From assembly GCA_022605405.1 (NCBI GenBank), contig JABYQQ010000021.1:124001-188000 (forward strand): a stretch of DNA of 64,000 nucleotides, written 5' to 3'. Source of the stretch: Earliella scabrosa. Lineage: Eukaryota; Basidiomycota; Agaricomycetes; Polyporales; Polyporaceae. Numbering within the stretch: position 1 is the first letter of the stretch; each line of letters starts with the position of its first letter. The position numbers were made by a program, and so were the translations under genes. Shown piece after piece: positions 10,760-23,455 of this stretch. The notes beneath the pieces were generated by a model. That model saw only the letters and a list, made by a program, of their open reading frames with translations, was not told where the DNA came from and did no database searches.

Positions 10760-12742
10760 AGGCTTAGCGGTGGCGACTGACCTTCCGCTGGAGCCGCCTT
10801 TGAGCGAGAGGATGAACAAAGAAGAACATCGGCCTCAATCACACATGCGCAGAGGCCGTGGACAAAGGAGAGGCGGAGCACGTTGTGGTCGTGAAGCAAG
10901 CTGGGGAATGCGGCGCTTTAGTCGGGATGCCTTGTAGGCGCATTCAGGGCGCACTCGAACATGATTTGGGGAACGTTACTCACCGCCTCGCATCCTGGAT
11001 CGGTCCCGAAGTTGGCAGGCAATGTGCGTGTTGAACGTTGAAGTTGAACAGCTGACAAAGTGGACCGAGGGTACTGAGGAAGTGCCGGGTATCATGCTGC
11101 GACGTAAACGCTTCTTCAAGTTCTAGCGCATCTTCGGCGATCTCTCTTGCACATGGCGCCGCGGACAGCAGACGTCGACGTTGTCAGCGCAAGGACGGGC
11201 TCGACGTCTCCTGCATGCACTCGCACGGCGCTCCTTCTCGCACCTAGGCCTGTGCGATGCGCGACCCGTGCAGAGAGGCAGCGAAGTGGAGGATGGAGTC
11301 GAGAACGGGCGCGGGGAGGGCGAGCACAGTGCGCAGGCGAGCAGAGCTTAGAGAGGGAGGGCAGGAGGAGCAACAGGGCAGGAGTGCGCAGGTTGGACCG
11401 ATCTCCGAGTCGATATAGGCCTGCGACGGCCGCGGGAGCCTGTCGCTTCTGCTCGCCTGGTTGCGCGAGCTGACTTATACAGATTCCTCTCCGCCGTCAT
11501 CAGCTCATGCACCTCGGCATCAACCTCGACTCTCCACTACGTATGTGCTCGTCTACGCCGATGCATTGTGTGAATACTGACTGCATTACTCCATGCTTTA
11601 CAGATATTGTTCTTGTGCACTTCGCCCATCCGTCCCTAGCTCGCGCTCTCCCTTATCCAGACCCCGCACTAATGCATCTTGTACAGTGCACTCCTTGTCG
11701 TCGTGCGACCGCCCTGATTACGCAGGCTGTGGCACGTCCGCACTCGCCCGACACTCGCTATTCTCTTCGCATGGTACGCCCAACCTATCTCCTTTCTTCC
11801 CTGCTAATGTTCTCCCCTTTCACACAGGAAGCGTCGCACCGTTCGCACATACCGGAGCATTGTCCGCCGTCCTCTGTCATGCCGTCCTCCACGAACTCGA
11901 CCTTCGCCCGTCCACACCTCCCCGACAACGTCGCAGCCCATTTTGGTCCCTCGAACGCCTCGAGCCGCCTCGCACTCGTTGCCGGCTGCACGACGCATGC
12001 CATACTCGTGGAAACGCGTATTCGCACGAGCTGCAACACCTCTGCCGCTCGCAAGACGTCAACGTGTCTCGCGTGAGCTCCAAAGGTGCGCATATCTCGT
12101 CGTATCTCGCTCGTATTCTGCTCTGACATACACGTCTAGGCAGCGTTGAACAGCTCCTAACGCATAGACACAGCCGCGCCCGTCTCCGCGCAAGTCGAAC
12201 AAGTGGTCAAAATCGGTCATTTCACGGACATCCGACCCAGGTCGGACTCCCACACGAGCCCTCGCGTCCGGTGAGGCTCCGATATCGGCTGCACTTGCAA
12301 TCGACACCCATATCCGTATTCGGACTCGTGCCGCGCTCGCTTCACTTCCCCGTCTCGCACGCATCCCGTTCCGTCCGTCAACGGTCGCCATGGACTTACT
12401 CTCGGCTGCAGTGGGCAGCGCGAGGCCCGAGTTTGCTCTCTTGCTCAATGCAGCGGACCCCTCCTTCCAACTTCCCCGCTCGACCTTCACGCTGCACTCC
12501 TCGCGTCCCATTCCCCTTTCGACTCACCCCGCAAGGTTACTCGCACCCGCCCATCCGATCCCCGCCCTCGGGGGGTACGTACATACATGCCCAAATCGAC
12601 ACAGGACGACGTGCGGGATTCACGCGGTGAGCCGGAAATGGTGCGCACGAACCATCCAGCTCCAGTGCAGGCGCTGATGTTCGCTGTAACAGATTTGTCA
12701 GCCTCTCCATCAAGCTCGAGACGGGCGGCGGAGACGCGTCGA
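10760..12742. other. No confident gene; possible exon next to MITE copy 1
   Basis: ORFs are short and overlapping with no recognisable domain. One protein-like piece lies at about 12690-12742: after a possible acceptor (GTAACAG) the frame reads FVSLSIKLETGGGDAS. It resumes on the far side of the 397-bp MITE as TRFSACAV. This could be an old exon interrupted by the element, but no neighbouring exons could be found. Confidence 0.3.
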
Positions 12743-13139
12743 TAGGCAATAGCGTGGGTGGACCCATGGGTGTCATCAGTCATACCCACACCCATACCCA
12801 CGGTTTACCCATACCCACGGCCGTGGGTGTGGGTGTGATGTGGGTATGGGTGAACCCATGGGTGCACAAGGGTATTAAGCCTTCAATGTACTTGTTTGAT
12901 AGTTCAGACAGTTGTTTTCAATCAATCAATGAGTACACATGAGTCTCTGTAACAGTTACAATGGTTGAGATGCTATTACAGCTGTTGAAACAATGCATTC
13001 AGCATTTCCATCATGGTCACACCCACACCCACGTGGGTGTGGGTCAGAGCGTGGGTGCCGTGTTTGCAACCCACACCCATACCCACGGTGAAAACCCACA
13101 GACACCCACATGGGTTTTCCATACCCACGCTATTCCCTA
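12743..13139. mobile_element. 397-bp hAT-like MITE, copy 1
   Basis: Non-coding element with terminal inverted repeats starting TAGG(C/G)AATAGCGTGGGT at both ends. It is flanked by a perfect 8-bp target-site duplication CGCGTCGA (12735-12742 and 13140-13147). Eight-base duplications and TAGG-type ends suit a non-autonomous hAT element. The interior is packed with CCCAYACCCA and GTGGGTGTGGGT words in both orientations, around a unique middle containing ATCAATCAATGAG. It has the same length as copy 2 at 53545-53941 and differs at about 10 positions (about 97.5% identity by eye). No transposase gene of this type is visible in the window. Confidence 0.92.
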
Positions 13140-13147
13140 CGCGTCGA

Positions 13148-16090
13148 CCCGCTTCTCTGCATGTGCAGTCAATACGGTGCGACATACGGCGTAAGAGACG
13201 GACGGACGCTTCGCGTCGGACGAATGCGGGATGCGGCCCCTTCCATATGAAGCCGTCAGCCATAAGGCCTCAACGTCGGCAGGGTAGGGACTTACGGAGC
13301 AACCATGCCACGCATCTGGGCCTGACGCGAGCCAGTACGATGCCGCCCTAACGCGCGCTAGATCCGGCATGCGCGGTGGCCGTGGAAGACTGGAAGAGAG
13401 CGGGTCTGGTGAGCACGCGAACTAGGGCCCGAAGAGACGACGATGCCCGACGCTCACCTGCGCTTCGCACGTAATGGCACGGGGGGTGCGCACGCACCTC
13501 GAGTTCGCAGACTGGAAAGGGTGGAACGGAGCAGTCGGGACTCGGGACCTGCACTAGACCCAGAGATCGTCAGCACACGACGCACTGTGCAGACGCAACG
13601 AAGGCACTCGACACATACCTCGGTAGCTCCGCAATGCATGGCGGCGCATTCGAGCTGCGGAAGGCGAGTGAGCGTGCAAGTCGAGGTCCGACGAGACGGA
13701 GGACAAGACTCGCTGACTGCCTAGGGCGAGCGACGGCTCCGTTCCGTATGGCGTGTGCGTAGGACGACGCACCGTTCTCAACTTGCCGTCCGAGTGCAGC
13801 ATGGACGAGCTGCGACGACTTGGACACTCAGCGGCGTACGTCACAAACAAGGGCGAACACTTGCGACGTTCATGGGAGTGCGAGGTGAGGGGCTAGCAGA
13901 GTTTGCAGGTCAGCGCAGACTGACTCAATTCCTGACGGGCGAACGTGTCCTGCACGTACCCGTCAGCCGCGATGTACAGCCTGACGAGCGCGTGGACTGA
14001 CCCGTGTCTGTTGCAGCCGAGCGTAGAGGGCGTGTAGCTAATGGATAGCCTGTACTACTGACAAAACGAATACACTACACGGTCGAACCTCGCATCACTG
14101 GCTTTGTCTTTCGTCTTCGCTTGGAACTACGCAGCTGCGCAAACTACGTGACACAGCTGTCCACGCGCTCTCACACCTTGTGTTCAAACCCTCGACATCC
14201 GCTCCGACCCAATCTACTAGATTTATAGACGACTTGTTAGCGGTCGAACAAACGAGCAGACAGCATACTCCTTACCTTTCTCAAGGTATATAGCTTTAGG
14301 ACAGTGTGCTTGAGAGGCCTCGTTGGTTTCTTGGGCACTATCAACAAGTCAGTATCCGGGCCGCGTAAAGAATGCGAGCAAGGAAACTTACCAGCATCCT
14401 TAGAGTGGACTATGACCTTTCCCTTATCTCTTCTAACCGCTGAGCAGCGCGGCAGATCTCCCCCTATTCACACAACTGTTAACCTAGGGAGGATATACCC
14501 ATCACCCATCACAGTTGAACTCACCTCTTTCTTCCCTGGGACGACGATCCTTGCTGCCACCAGCCGCCATTGGCGTTGCACGACCCATTGTTGTAGTTCA
14601 GAGATGATTTATACAGCAGTAATGGAGGGTTTAGAGTGCAAGGAACAGCAGAGAGGCAGAGAGGGAGGCGTGTATTAGGGTTTTGAACGCTGCCACAGCG
14701 ATTTTCATGGGCGCCTATATCCGCTGTGGTTCTGCTGCCTGCAAAGTCAAGGCAGTCTCCTTGCACATACGAGCTATTAAGATAACACTGTTGAGATAGA
14801 ACCGTGAAAGACTTGGAAACGTTGATGAATGTCCGGGTCACCTAGCTGTCCCTGCTGTATGCTTCCCAACAAAACAGTGCATAAGACTCTAAGTTCCCAG
14901 TTAACTTGCCATAAGTCCATATAAAGTCATATTCACGAACTCACCTAGTACGCCAGATGCTTATATCCACCAGTTGCGTTGTACTAGGTCCTATGGAAGG
15001 GCTGACGCACCTCTAGGACTATTCTTCCACTGAAACCCTGGCGCTGCAGGAGGCTCGCTATCAATTACGCACGATAACTGTGCAATATAAGTAAAGAATC
15101 ACTCACCGGTGCCTACGCTAGGTCCCTCAGTCCTCTGTGCCTCAGCGAAACCCGGGGGAGCGTGAGCGGACGGAGCAGCCACCCGAATGCCTAATCAGGT
15201 GCGTCACCTGGAGTTCAGTAGCATCGCCCGTTATAGCAACCGCGCCACTCCGATCAACTGGGCTGATCACCGGCGTTTCTAACCACGTTCTACTCGCGCA
15301 ATCACATGAAGACGTCCAGTCTATACTCGCGCAATCACATGAATACTTCCAGTCGGGGTCCAGTCTACAAGCCTCGCCCGTCGGTATCGCTTAAGTCGAC
15401 GGTGTAACATTCTTTTCCCCCAGCCAGTATGACCAGTCCCTACGCCTGCGCATGAACTGTCGTGCACGAAATACCTTTGGTACCGTACGTACCTTCGTAA
15501 CGTCGTTCCCTTTGTGTCAATCGGCATCATGCAGCATGCCCTTGTTTCAACTGGGAAACCGGCAGTCTTCGCTTTGTCGTTGGACATGGGACTAGGAACG
15601 CAGGGTCATGTATATATATCACACCAAGGCAACCGCTCTAACCCACCTGCGCGCGATCTATTGACGTCGTTGCCCTGTATTCCGTGTCCCCGTCGGCCTC
15701 GTCCACGTCGCACCCTACCAACCAGTCATCGGACAGGTACTTCACCGCTCGCGTGTTTGCTGAACTCAGCTATGGTGAGAACTAGCCTGACCCTCCATGC
15801 GGAATACCGTCTCTAGAGACGACCACTGGAATCCGCACTTTAGGGGATGTCGTCAGAACCTGATCATATGGATAGAGCAATCTCACCTGTGAGCTTGTGC
15901 AGTCCTTCGAGAAGTGCAGCCTACTCGGACAGGCGCTTTGGACGGGAGCCGACGACGTCGACCGAGCATGCCGCACATGCACAACGCCTACCCCGTCGTC
16001 CCCACGACGAACAGGCCAACACGCCCGCACATAGAGCTTCCGGCCAGGTTCCACCGTGCCCGTCGTTATTGCGTCGGGTTCATCACGCGC
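13148..16090. other. Gene-poor stretch with a short direct repeat
   Basis: No gene could be assembled on either strand; ORFs are short and lack motifs. The part around 14200-15120 looks more AT-rich than its surroundings. At 15291-15355 a unit of about 32 bp containing ACTCGCGCAATCACATGAA occurs twice in tandem. Nothing else stands out. Confidence 0.45.
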
Positions 16091-16938
16091 TTATGAACCT
16101 TGACCCTTGGGAAGGCTACGCTGTGGCGTTTGTTCTTGGTGCGTGCATCTCAACTTCTCTTCGCTTTTGTTGCGTGATATGGCCGCCGGTCCACTGGGGT
16201 ACTCGTCCAACGCCGGCCTGGAGGTGGAAACCGCGAGGGGAATGTCCAGGTCGGAGAGGTCGAACTCGTCGGTGAGCTTCAAATTTGCGCGCGACAGGCC
16301 GGATTGAACAGCAACTTGTGGGCCATGAACTGAGCGACCAATGGCCCGATGCGTTGAGCACCACTCTCGAGATATGAAGTGTAAGTAAATGGATGCGCAC
16401 CTTGACCGACCTCGACCGACGCGGAACTCGAGGATAGCGATGCCGACGATCGGCGGGAGGGATGAATCGTCGACTTGGGGGTTGAACGTGCTTGCCCGTC
16501 TCAACATCATAGTATGTGTGCGGATAGTTCTGCTCCACGACCGTGCTGCGAGTCCATGCTCTGAGTGGCCGGGTTCTTCTTGGGCCGCGTCATCTTGTCC
16601 GGGTCTGGACCGTGCGGGGCGGGGTTTGCAAGCCCTAGGGAAGGGAGCAGGCTCACGTCAGTGAGTTCGGGGGCGCAAACGATGGCGCCAGTACTCACGT
16701 AGTCTCCCCACGCTCTTGCCAGGCAGGGCGAGTCGAGTGAATGGATAGCATGGGCGAGCAGGTGCATGAGAGTAGTGGAAGTCAGACAGTATTTTGAGCA
16801 ACGGAGACTCACAAGTCTCTTGGACATGGTAGAGAGGCAGTCGAGGAGCTCGTCATAGTCTTTCGGAGCCATAACAATCTCTGCCGGGGAAGGTGTGTAA
16901 GAGTCGATTCCCTGCCAACGCGCGGCACCGCTCCACAT
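16091..16938 (-). pseudogene. Degenerate coding region, unidentified basidiomycete protein
   Basis: The first segment (about 16938-16810) reads MAPKDYDELLDCLSTMSKRL before a GTGAGT donor. Downstream, TYYDVETGKHVQPPSRRF appears in one frame and LPPIVGIAILEFRVGRGRSR in another. The latter continues open as LKLTDEFDLSDLDIPLAVST and a C-terminal part ending near 16091. The two overlapping frames both look protein-like, but no single splice pattern uses both, so at least one frameshift is likely. I do not recognise the function. It sits just downstream of a KDZ-associated gene on the same strand. Confidence 0.4.
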
Positions 16939-16939
16939 C

Positions 16940-17657
16940 GTGTCCCTTCAAACCAACACCTCCACACATCCAGTGAACTATAAGATGCTTACCTTCCTCA
17001 ATATGCGCATCGCCTGGGGTTCGCGCCGCCACGCCATGGTCGGAACGGGGGCCAGAGGTTAGAGACACCAACGGCACAAGCTAGCGACATGCCTTGAGTC
17101 ATCCTCGCAAGACCCACATGCCTCGGAGGAGATGAACTGCACAGCAGGAGCCCGCACCGGTCTCCATCGCATGCTAGGATGGGCGTATTTGTGGGCCTGA
17201 AGGGCTGATGTCAGATGAGGAGGGCTGAGCAGCGGGAGCTGAGCGCAGTGGGACCATTGCTAAGCGCTGACACCTGGGTCCCACGCCACGCACGATCGCG
17301 CCATGCTCTCCCACCCGCGCCGCTCCATGTGTCCACTGTCCAGCCATCACCATGACCCCGGTGGCCAATATGGTCAAATCCACTGATGCACACATATTAT
17401 TGACCCATCTCCCCGCCGATAGATCGTATCTTGGGAGGACTAGTTGGGCGGGTGTCCAAGACTTGCCTGTTAACACGCATGGAGTTGACATTGTTCACCT
17501 GAGAACTATGGGTAACCAGACATTGTTCCATTTATTACTATCGGCATGAAGGAGAAGGCGGTGAACATGCAGGGGAATCTGATAGCAAACAAACAGCCAG
17601 GTGATACAATAAATGAGCCAAGTGCCACGGTGCGACGGCTAGACGAAGCTACTAGTA
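16940..17657. other. Intergenic stretch, no supported gene
   Basis: It holds the region upstream of the degenerate minus-strand gene and the 3' flank of the KDZ-associated gene. Short ORFs only; no domain or repeat of note was seen. Confidence 0.45.
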
Positions 17658-19926
17658 CTACTTCCTAGGTAGACGCAACTCTTCCAGAGGAATGGTACGT
17701 GGCCTCGCGGCCCGTTGCGATAGTGTCGACACTTTCCAGTCATTGTACACCGATACCATCTCATCCAAGAAGAAGTTGTGGTGGATTCGAGTCATCTCAC
17801 GCACGATGGGGAGGAACTTGCCGTACCAGCCATTGGTCTGTTCCGCTACTGAAGAGTTGAACAACCACTTCGCACCGTCCATGAGCTCGGGAAATGATGC
17901 GGGGTTGCAGTTCATTGCGCAGAATGCGTCGGTATCCTTGTGCTTGACGGTAGCGTGGAAGACGTCGACGGGGAGACCAACGTTTGAGAGCCGGGTCTCG
18001 CCCGACGCCAGGATGTGCTTGAGTAGGATGCAGTTGTTGTCAAAGAAGCAGAATGACGGCTGACAACGAGGCAACTCGTGAGGGAAGGTTGCGAGAAGAA
18101 AAGCCTGGGGAACAGTATGAGTCAATGATGACCTGACCATCCAGGATGCTAGAATGAAAACGGACCAGAGCATTAGAGGGGGACTCCGCCTCATAAAAGG
18201 TCGCTCGCGACACTATAACGCCACAGCAACGGACGATGAGTTGATCGTTGTGGGTGTAACGGCGAGTTAACGCCGTTTTGAAGGAGTGACCAGGGACCTT
18301 GTCCTTGCAAGCGCCCTCTGCCGCGTCCGCGAGGACATCTTCGCCAGCAAGTGTAGTAGCCACTTCAGGATCGTCAAGCACATCTGCGTCTCCGCCGGCC
18401 AAGGCCGCCGTCCGTTTGGTGGAGTGTCCGGCCATGCGCTTCCTCAGGCGGAAGATGGCTTGTCCGCGTTCGCGTTTCTTCTTCTCGTAAGCCCGGTGAT
18501 TGTATTGGTTACAAGTGTGCAGATTGTCCGTCGCAGGTTGATTGCATCCCCTGATTGCACAGAGACGCTCCTGATCCCAGTGGCGCGGGCAGAACCGATC
18601 CCTCGGCGAGCCCAGGGGTTCACGACAATGATCAACGTTGCAGCGTGGGTGGCCAATAGTGACCCCATCCATCACACAGGCGGAAAGTCGCTCTGAGTCA
18701 CAGGTCAGATGATTGCAAACAGTACACAGGTGAACATACTTGGGGGACTATCTGGACCCGCCCGAGGGATGATCTTTTCGCATTCGTCGCATGCGTGGGC
18801 CCAGTGTGGTTGACCAGTTCCTACCATACGACCGTTTCGAGCATCGAGTGCAGCATTGAACCGGTTCGTATGCTTGCCACCGTGAGGCACAAAGAGCGGG
18901 ATGCCGCGACGGACGCTATCGAGAAGGAGGGCGTGGAGGTAGAACGCATTCCAAACTATGTCGGTAGTGAGGAGATGGGGGTTATGCTCCATGGTGAGAC
19001 CAGCATTGTAAATCCGCGCGACAGTTTCTCCCGAAGCACTGTCCATGCACGCACTATCAGATGTAGTGTGACGAAGCGATAGAAAAAGGGATGACGTACT
19101 GAGCGAAGGTCATTTGCGCCCGAATGAGCTTCATGAGATCACGGTCGATGTAGGCATGTTCGGCAACTTCGATTGCAGCCGGGATACCGCCATAGTAGTG
19201 GCGAACCGCCCCGGGCAAACTGGCCTGCTGTACATAGTAGTTGGGACGATAGGTGGTATTGCATCCTGCGGCATTAACAGATGAGAAGAGAACTTGTATG
19301 CTCGAAACCACCAGAGGAGCTCATAACAGACGAAAACCACATACCTGAGCAGTAGAGCGTAATAACCCAGACAGGAAGCACTCCTCGGCGAAGGGTGTAC
19401 ATGTACGCCATGTACCCCTTGCGATGGCCTCCGAGCAATTTTCCATGGTCTTTACAGCCGACGGTGGGGCACTTGGTGAAAGGGGAGATCATGACTTCTG
19501 CCCCTGCGCACGATGTCAATGAGTGTCAAGAGACCAAACAAGTGGATACATGCCTATATCACGTTGCAAAGCCTGAGCGGACAGGCGTCTGTCCAACGTC
19601 GTGACACCTATCTCCTCGTCCCAGCCTCCTCGAAGCGCCAAGTCACCAAGTGCCTCCCATAGCGCATGGACCTCTGACACAGACATAGAGAGGACGGCGC
19701 ACATGACGCTTTGAATATGGGGAGGGAGAGCGGGCCGGCCAAAGTTCGTACGAGGAGACTTCAGCGTGATGAATGAGGACAATCTACGAACGACAGAGAA
19801 GAATTGTGTAACTTGGGTGTACTGGATCCGGAAGTGAAGGCAGGGAACTTCAGCGAGTCTTGCGGACACTTCGTGGAAGAGGAACATGACGTTTGCGGAC
19901 AAGGAGCAAGATGTAGATGAGAGCAA
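17658..19926 (-). CDS. CxC5/CxC6 cysteine-cluster protein associated with KDZ transposons
   Basis: Companion protein of Kyakuja-Dileera-Zisupton (KDZ) DNA transposons, probably zinc-binding. N-terminal exon (19926-about 19530) has the typical LPPHIQSVMCAVLSMS and VHALWEALGDLA segments. The CxC5-like part follows with CPTVGCKDH, GCNTTYRPNYYV and a YYGGIPAAIEVAEH segment. The exon at about 19046-18750 carries DIVWNAFYLHALLLDSVRR and CDECEKI. The CxC6 part (about 18680-18400) shows HPRCNVDHCREPLG, FCPRHW, LCAIRGC and a YEKKKRERGQAIFRLRKRM tail. The C-terminus (to 17658) has NPASFPELMDGAKWLFNSS and REMTRIHHNFFLDEMV, as usual in this family. I saw no lesion, but exon edges are approximate and the true start may lie slightly upstream. 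The KDZ transposase itself is not in the window. Confidence 0.8.
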
Positions 19927-22900
19927 GGCGGACGAACCCAGGACGAACCCACCGAGAGATCGATGCGATGGGCGTTTATGCGCAGGTGAAATGTGAATTT
20001 AGGGGTGGCACTAAACGACATACAAATCAGTCTCTAAGTAGCGACAGCGATGGCCATCCGGGCGGACCTAGGCAATTTTTATAATTCAAGATGATAGGAC
20101 AGGACACAGCATTAGCAGATTCAACAACGACGACTAAGGAGCATGCAACGCGGGTGCACGGGCAGCGCCATGCCCTCACGCAGACTGGTGACTATGCATA
20201 CGTGGGTGAGGTCCTGCAAGTCGCCCACTCTGTAGTGCAACCCGGACGAAAACCATCCTACCAGAAGAAGGGTTGAAGTAGATGTTCGCACTATATGAAG
20301 ATGTACACGTACCTATTCGCCGCAATCCTGTCCACGTCCGTAACCATTGAGACGAGAAAGCGACCATCAAATGGGATAATCTTCGGGAGAGCTTCCACGA
20401 CGACTGTTGTCTGCCTAAAGTGGCGTGCGTAGTTGCCAGGAGAGCTTCGACAGCTCGGAGGAGAGGAAGCATGCATGAAGGCGCGGTGAGAGGACGATCG
20501 CGCAACATGGTGTGGAGAGGCATGTGGCAATAGTCGCCAAATGACCTATGTAGATGATGTCAGTCGACACGATCGCAAAGCGTTGGCTTCGGTAGCGTAC
20601 TATTTGGAGGAGGCGCCCTCGGGGAACAGCATTGTCTTCGAGCATCAAGCACATCATCAATGATCATGCGCCGCGGGCTAGATAGCAGAGAGAGAATATC
20701 TTCGTATTAGACTTGATGGCAGACTCCATCGCGGAGTCGGTGTCTGGAATTGGGAGATGCCCATCGTGCATGCGTCATTCGATGTTGCGAAGGCTCTCTC
20801 TGCCTCGGAGTCTTTCACAAACCCTTCGGAGAGCGCCTTTTAAATCGCCGCTGGATTGCTCGATATTCAGCAGGATGCAACGGAATAGTCCTATTGCACT
20901 CACATGCAGGTCGCTCTCGATATGCGATTTGACGCTACGCGAAGGATGCTCATGGCATGACGAGGTGCGGAGGACTAGGAACTGCCACGCCGTACTCGGG
21001 GCGTTGCTTTCATGTGCGGGCGGACACTAGCGCCTGCGGTCTTCGATGGGTGGTGCGTGCTCGCAAGTGCAGTTGGCTTGCCAGGGTTCGCAGGATCAGA
21101 GTAGGCCTCGGGAATGATGAGTGGAGCAAGATGTCGGATTACCGCCCTAGTTGAACAATATTCATTAGCAACAGACAGACATCCAGGACGAGACCACGAA
21201 CTTGAACTTGTCAGGGACTAAGCTCCGGTTCTTTCATATACATATCACTAGGATCACCGCATGGGGCAAAAGCATGCTTTCCTTGGAAGCGTGCATGCGC
21301 GGTAACTGCCACTAACACCGATCAAACGAGAACTCGTCGTCTTGGCCAAAGCAGGACCTCGAGAATCTACGAGAAAACCAATTTAGCATATACTCACCTT
21401 CTCCCCGTGAGATCCTCCCACTGTCCACAGATGTCCCTCCTTCATCGGTGCCCGTGCGTTGGTTCGGCTCGAGCGAGCGTAAAGCGGAGGGCGCAGAGTG
21501 GACGGGGACGGTATATTGATGGGAAGAGAGGGACTAAGTGAGCTCATCTGGAATCGCGTCCGCATGCGCGCCTAGCAAGGTCACGAGACCTCCTCATCAC
21601 TATCAACTTCGCACGCTCGACACATTTGAAGACAAGACTTGTGCCTTCGTTCACCTTGTCCCATCCCTGGATGACTGCCCCTCTCCGGTGGTGGGACACT
21701 CTCTGCCGCCCCTCAGACATACCCCAACAGCCCTCAGGGTAAGTCTTCTTATCTCAGTCTTATACGGGGAGGTCACATCCGGGTTGGGGGTTACCTTATA
21801 TTATGTTTGGCCTCCAACGGTTCAGTGGCCTCATGTTACATCTATTGTCTCTTTGCGATTGTTGTTTAACTCGTGCTATGCGCAATTACTAACACTATCT
21901 TTCTGTAGCATTGTGTTGGAGCAGTCCGCAACGACCGGGGTTGTCCTCGCTTCCTTCTCTTGCGAGCGTCGACGGTCGGGGGTACGCCTCTAAAAATGCC
22001 TACGCCTGGGTCAGGATATTCCTGTCGCGCAATGTCTTGCCACTTCGCTTCTCCACCAGTCGAAGTCAGCCCCACGGTCACCGTGCGCTTTGCCTTGGTA
22101 AGTCCCTTTCGTCCTCAGCACTTGCATCCTCTCGTCCCTCTCCCTCATTTTTTCACCACTTCTTTCCTCTGTTCCCTCTTCCTTTCGTCCTTTCCTACAT
22201 GTACGCGGTAGCCGGGCTACCTCGGAGGGCCCGGCGAGAAGCGCCGTTGGAATACCGATCAAACGTGGTGACCTCCACGCGCACTTGGGCTCGAGTGTGT
22301 TGTTCGTGCCCCAGATATCGAACACGGTCTCGACGGTGGAGAACGTGGCGGACGTGTCGTTCGCGAACTTCTTCTCCTTGCGCTTCATGCCCACCGTGTG
22401 CGGCCGCAGCTCGTGCTTGATTGCTGCGACGTGTTCCGTTGCGCGGTTCCCATACTCACTTCCTCGACTGTTGTACAGGCAGGGCTACCTCAACATCTGC
22501 ACTGTTGACCATTGGCTAGGCGGCGACCGGTCAGAACGCTATCCCCAGTTGAGGTATGCTCCGTCCGTGACAACATGACACGTATCGATTGACAATTCCC
22601 AAGGACGAACTGCAACCACAGCATGGCCGATGGATTCGAGCGCAGGATCGAGGTACGCTCCTCAATACATTGACCCAGTCGTGTGAATGGATCTGCTCAC
22701 GGGATCGACCCCTGCACGTCAGGAGCATACAGGTTTAAACGTCAGTGATCTCTCCCCTGCCCCGCGGCTCAACGTCGTGTTCCTCAGCCCGATGACTGAC
22801 CAGTCGGTCTGATGCGTATGCACGTTCTATCACTGACGCCGTGCTCGACTGGGGTGGGACGCGAGGTCTGGAAGAAATCCTCAACGATGGTGCTTCCGCC

Positions 22901-23455
22901 AAGGGACGGGACGTTGACGCTGGCTGGTGAGCGTCGTGGACTAAATATCTACACCTTCAGTACTTTGAGTGGTCTCCGTCCCTGGACTTAGAGTACCCGT
23001 CTGTCATTCTTCATAACATCACACTACTAATAAGGAACAAATTTACGGGTCGCTGAAAGGTGGCGAAGAGAGACTGGTGGGCTGTAGTGTTGACGTCCAC
23101 TCCGCCCGACATGTTGAAGACCTGCCGTGTGTCATCCTCGCAGGAAGATAGTGACGGCCACAGTGGGAGGAACTCGCTCAATACTGGGCTCTACCCAATG
23201 CCCGTTACACCACTGGAACAATCTGGAGACGCATCAGCCTACAGCGGTCTTAACAGATACTGACAATAGCAGTAGAGTGGCAACTTGCGCTTAATGGAGA
23301 TGTGTAGAGGAAGCCGGTAGCGCTATAGTGCAGCTGAGTAGTCTAGTACAGAGTAGTAGAAGGTCGCTTGGGTGGCTATGGAGCATACTGAGCGATAAAC
23401 ATCCGCAACGAAGTCAAAAATACAATACAGTACAAGGGAACAACATACAGCATCA
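19927..23455. other. Gene-poor stretch with two unidentified coding-like fragments
   Basis: No complete gene was found. Minus strand about 20660-20290 contains a protein-like exon reading QTTVVVEALPKIIPFDGRF and LVSMVTDVDRIAAN before a GTACGT donor. Minus strand about 22450-22230 reads EHVAAIKHELRPHTVGMKRK then FANDTSATFSTVETVFDIWG, in an otherwise intronless-looking piece. Neither could be tied to a family. Other ORFs are short and shadow each other. The stretch 22600-23455 shows nothing of note. Confidence 0.35.
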
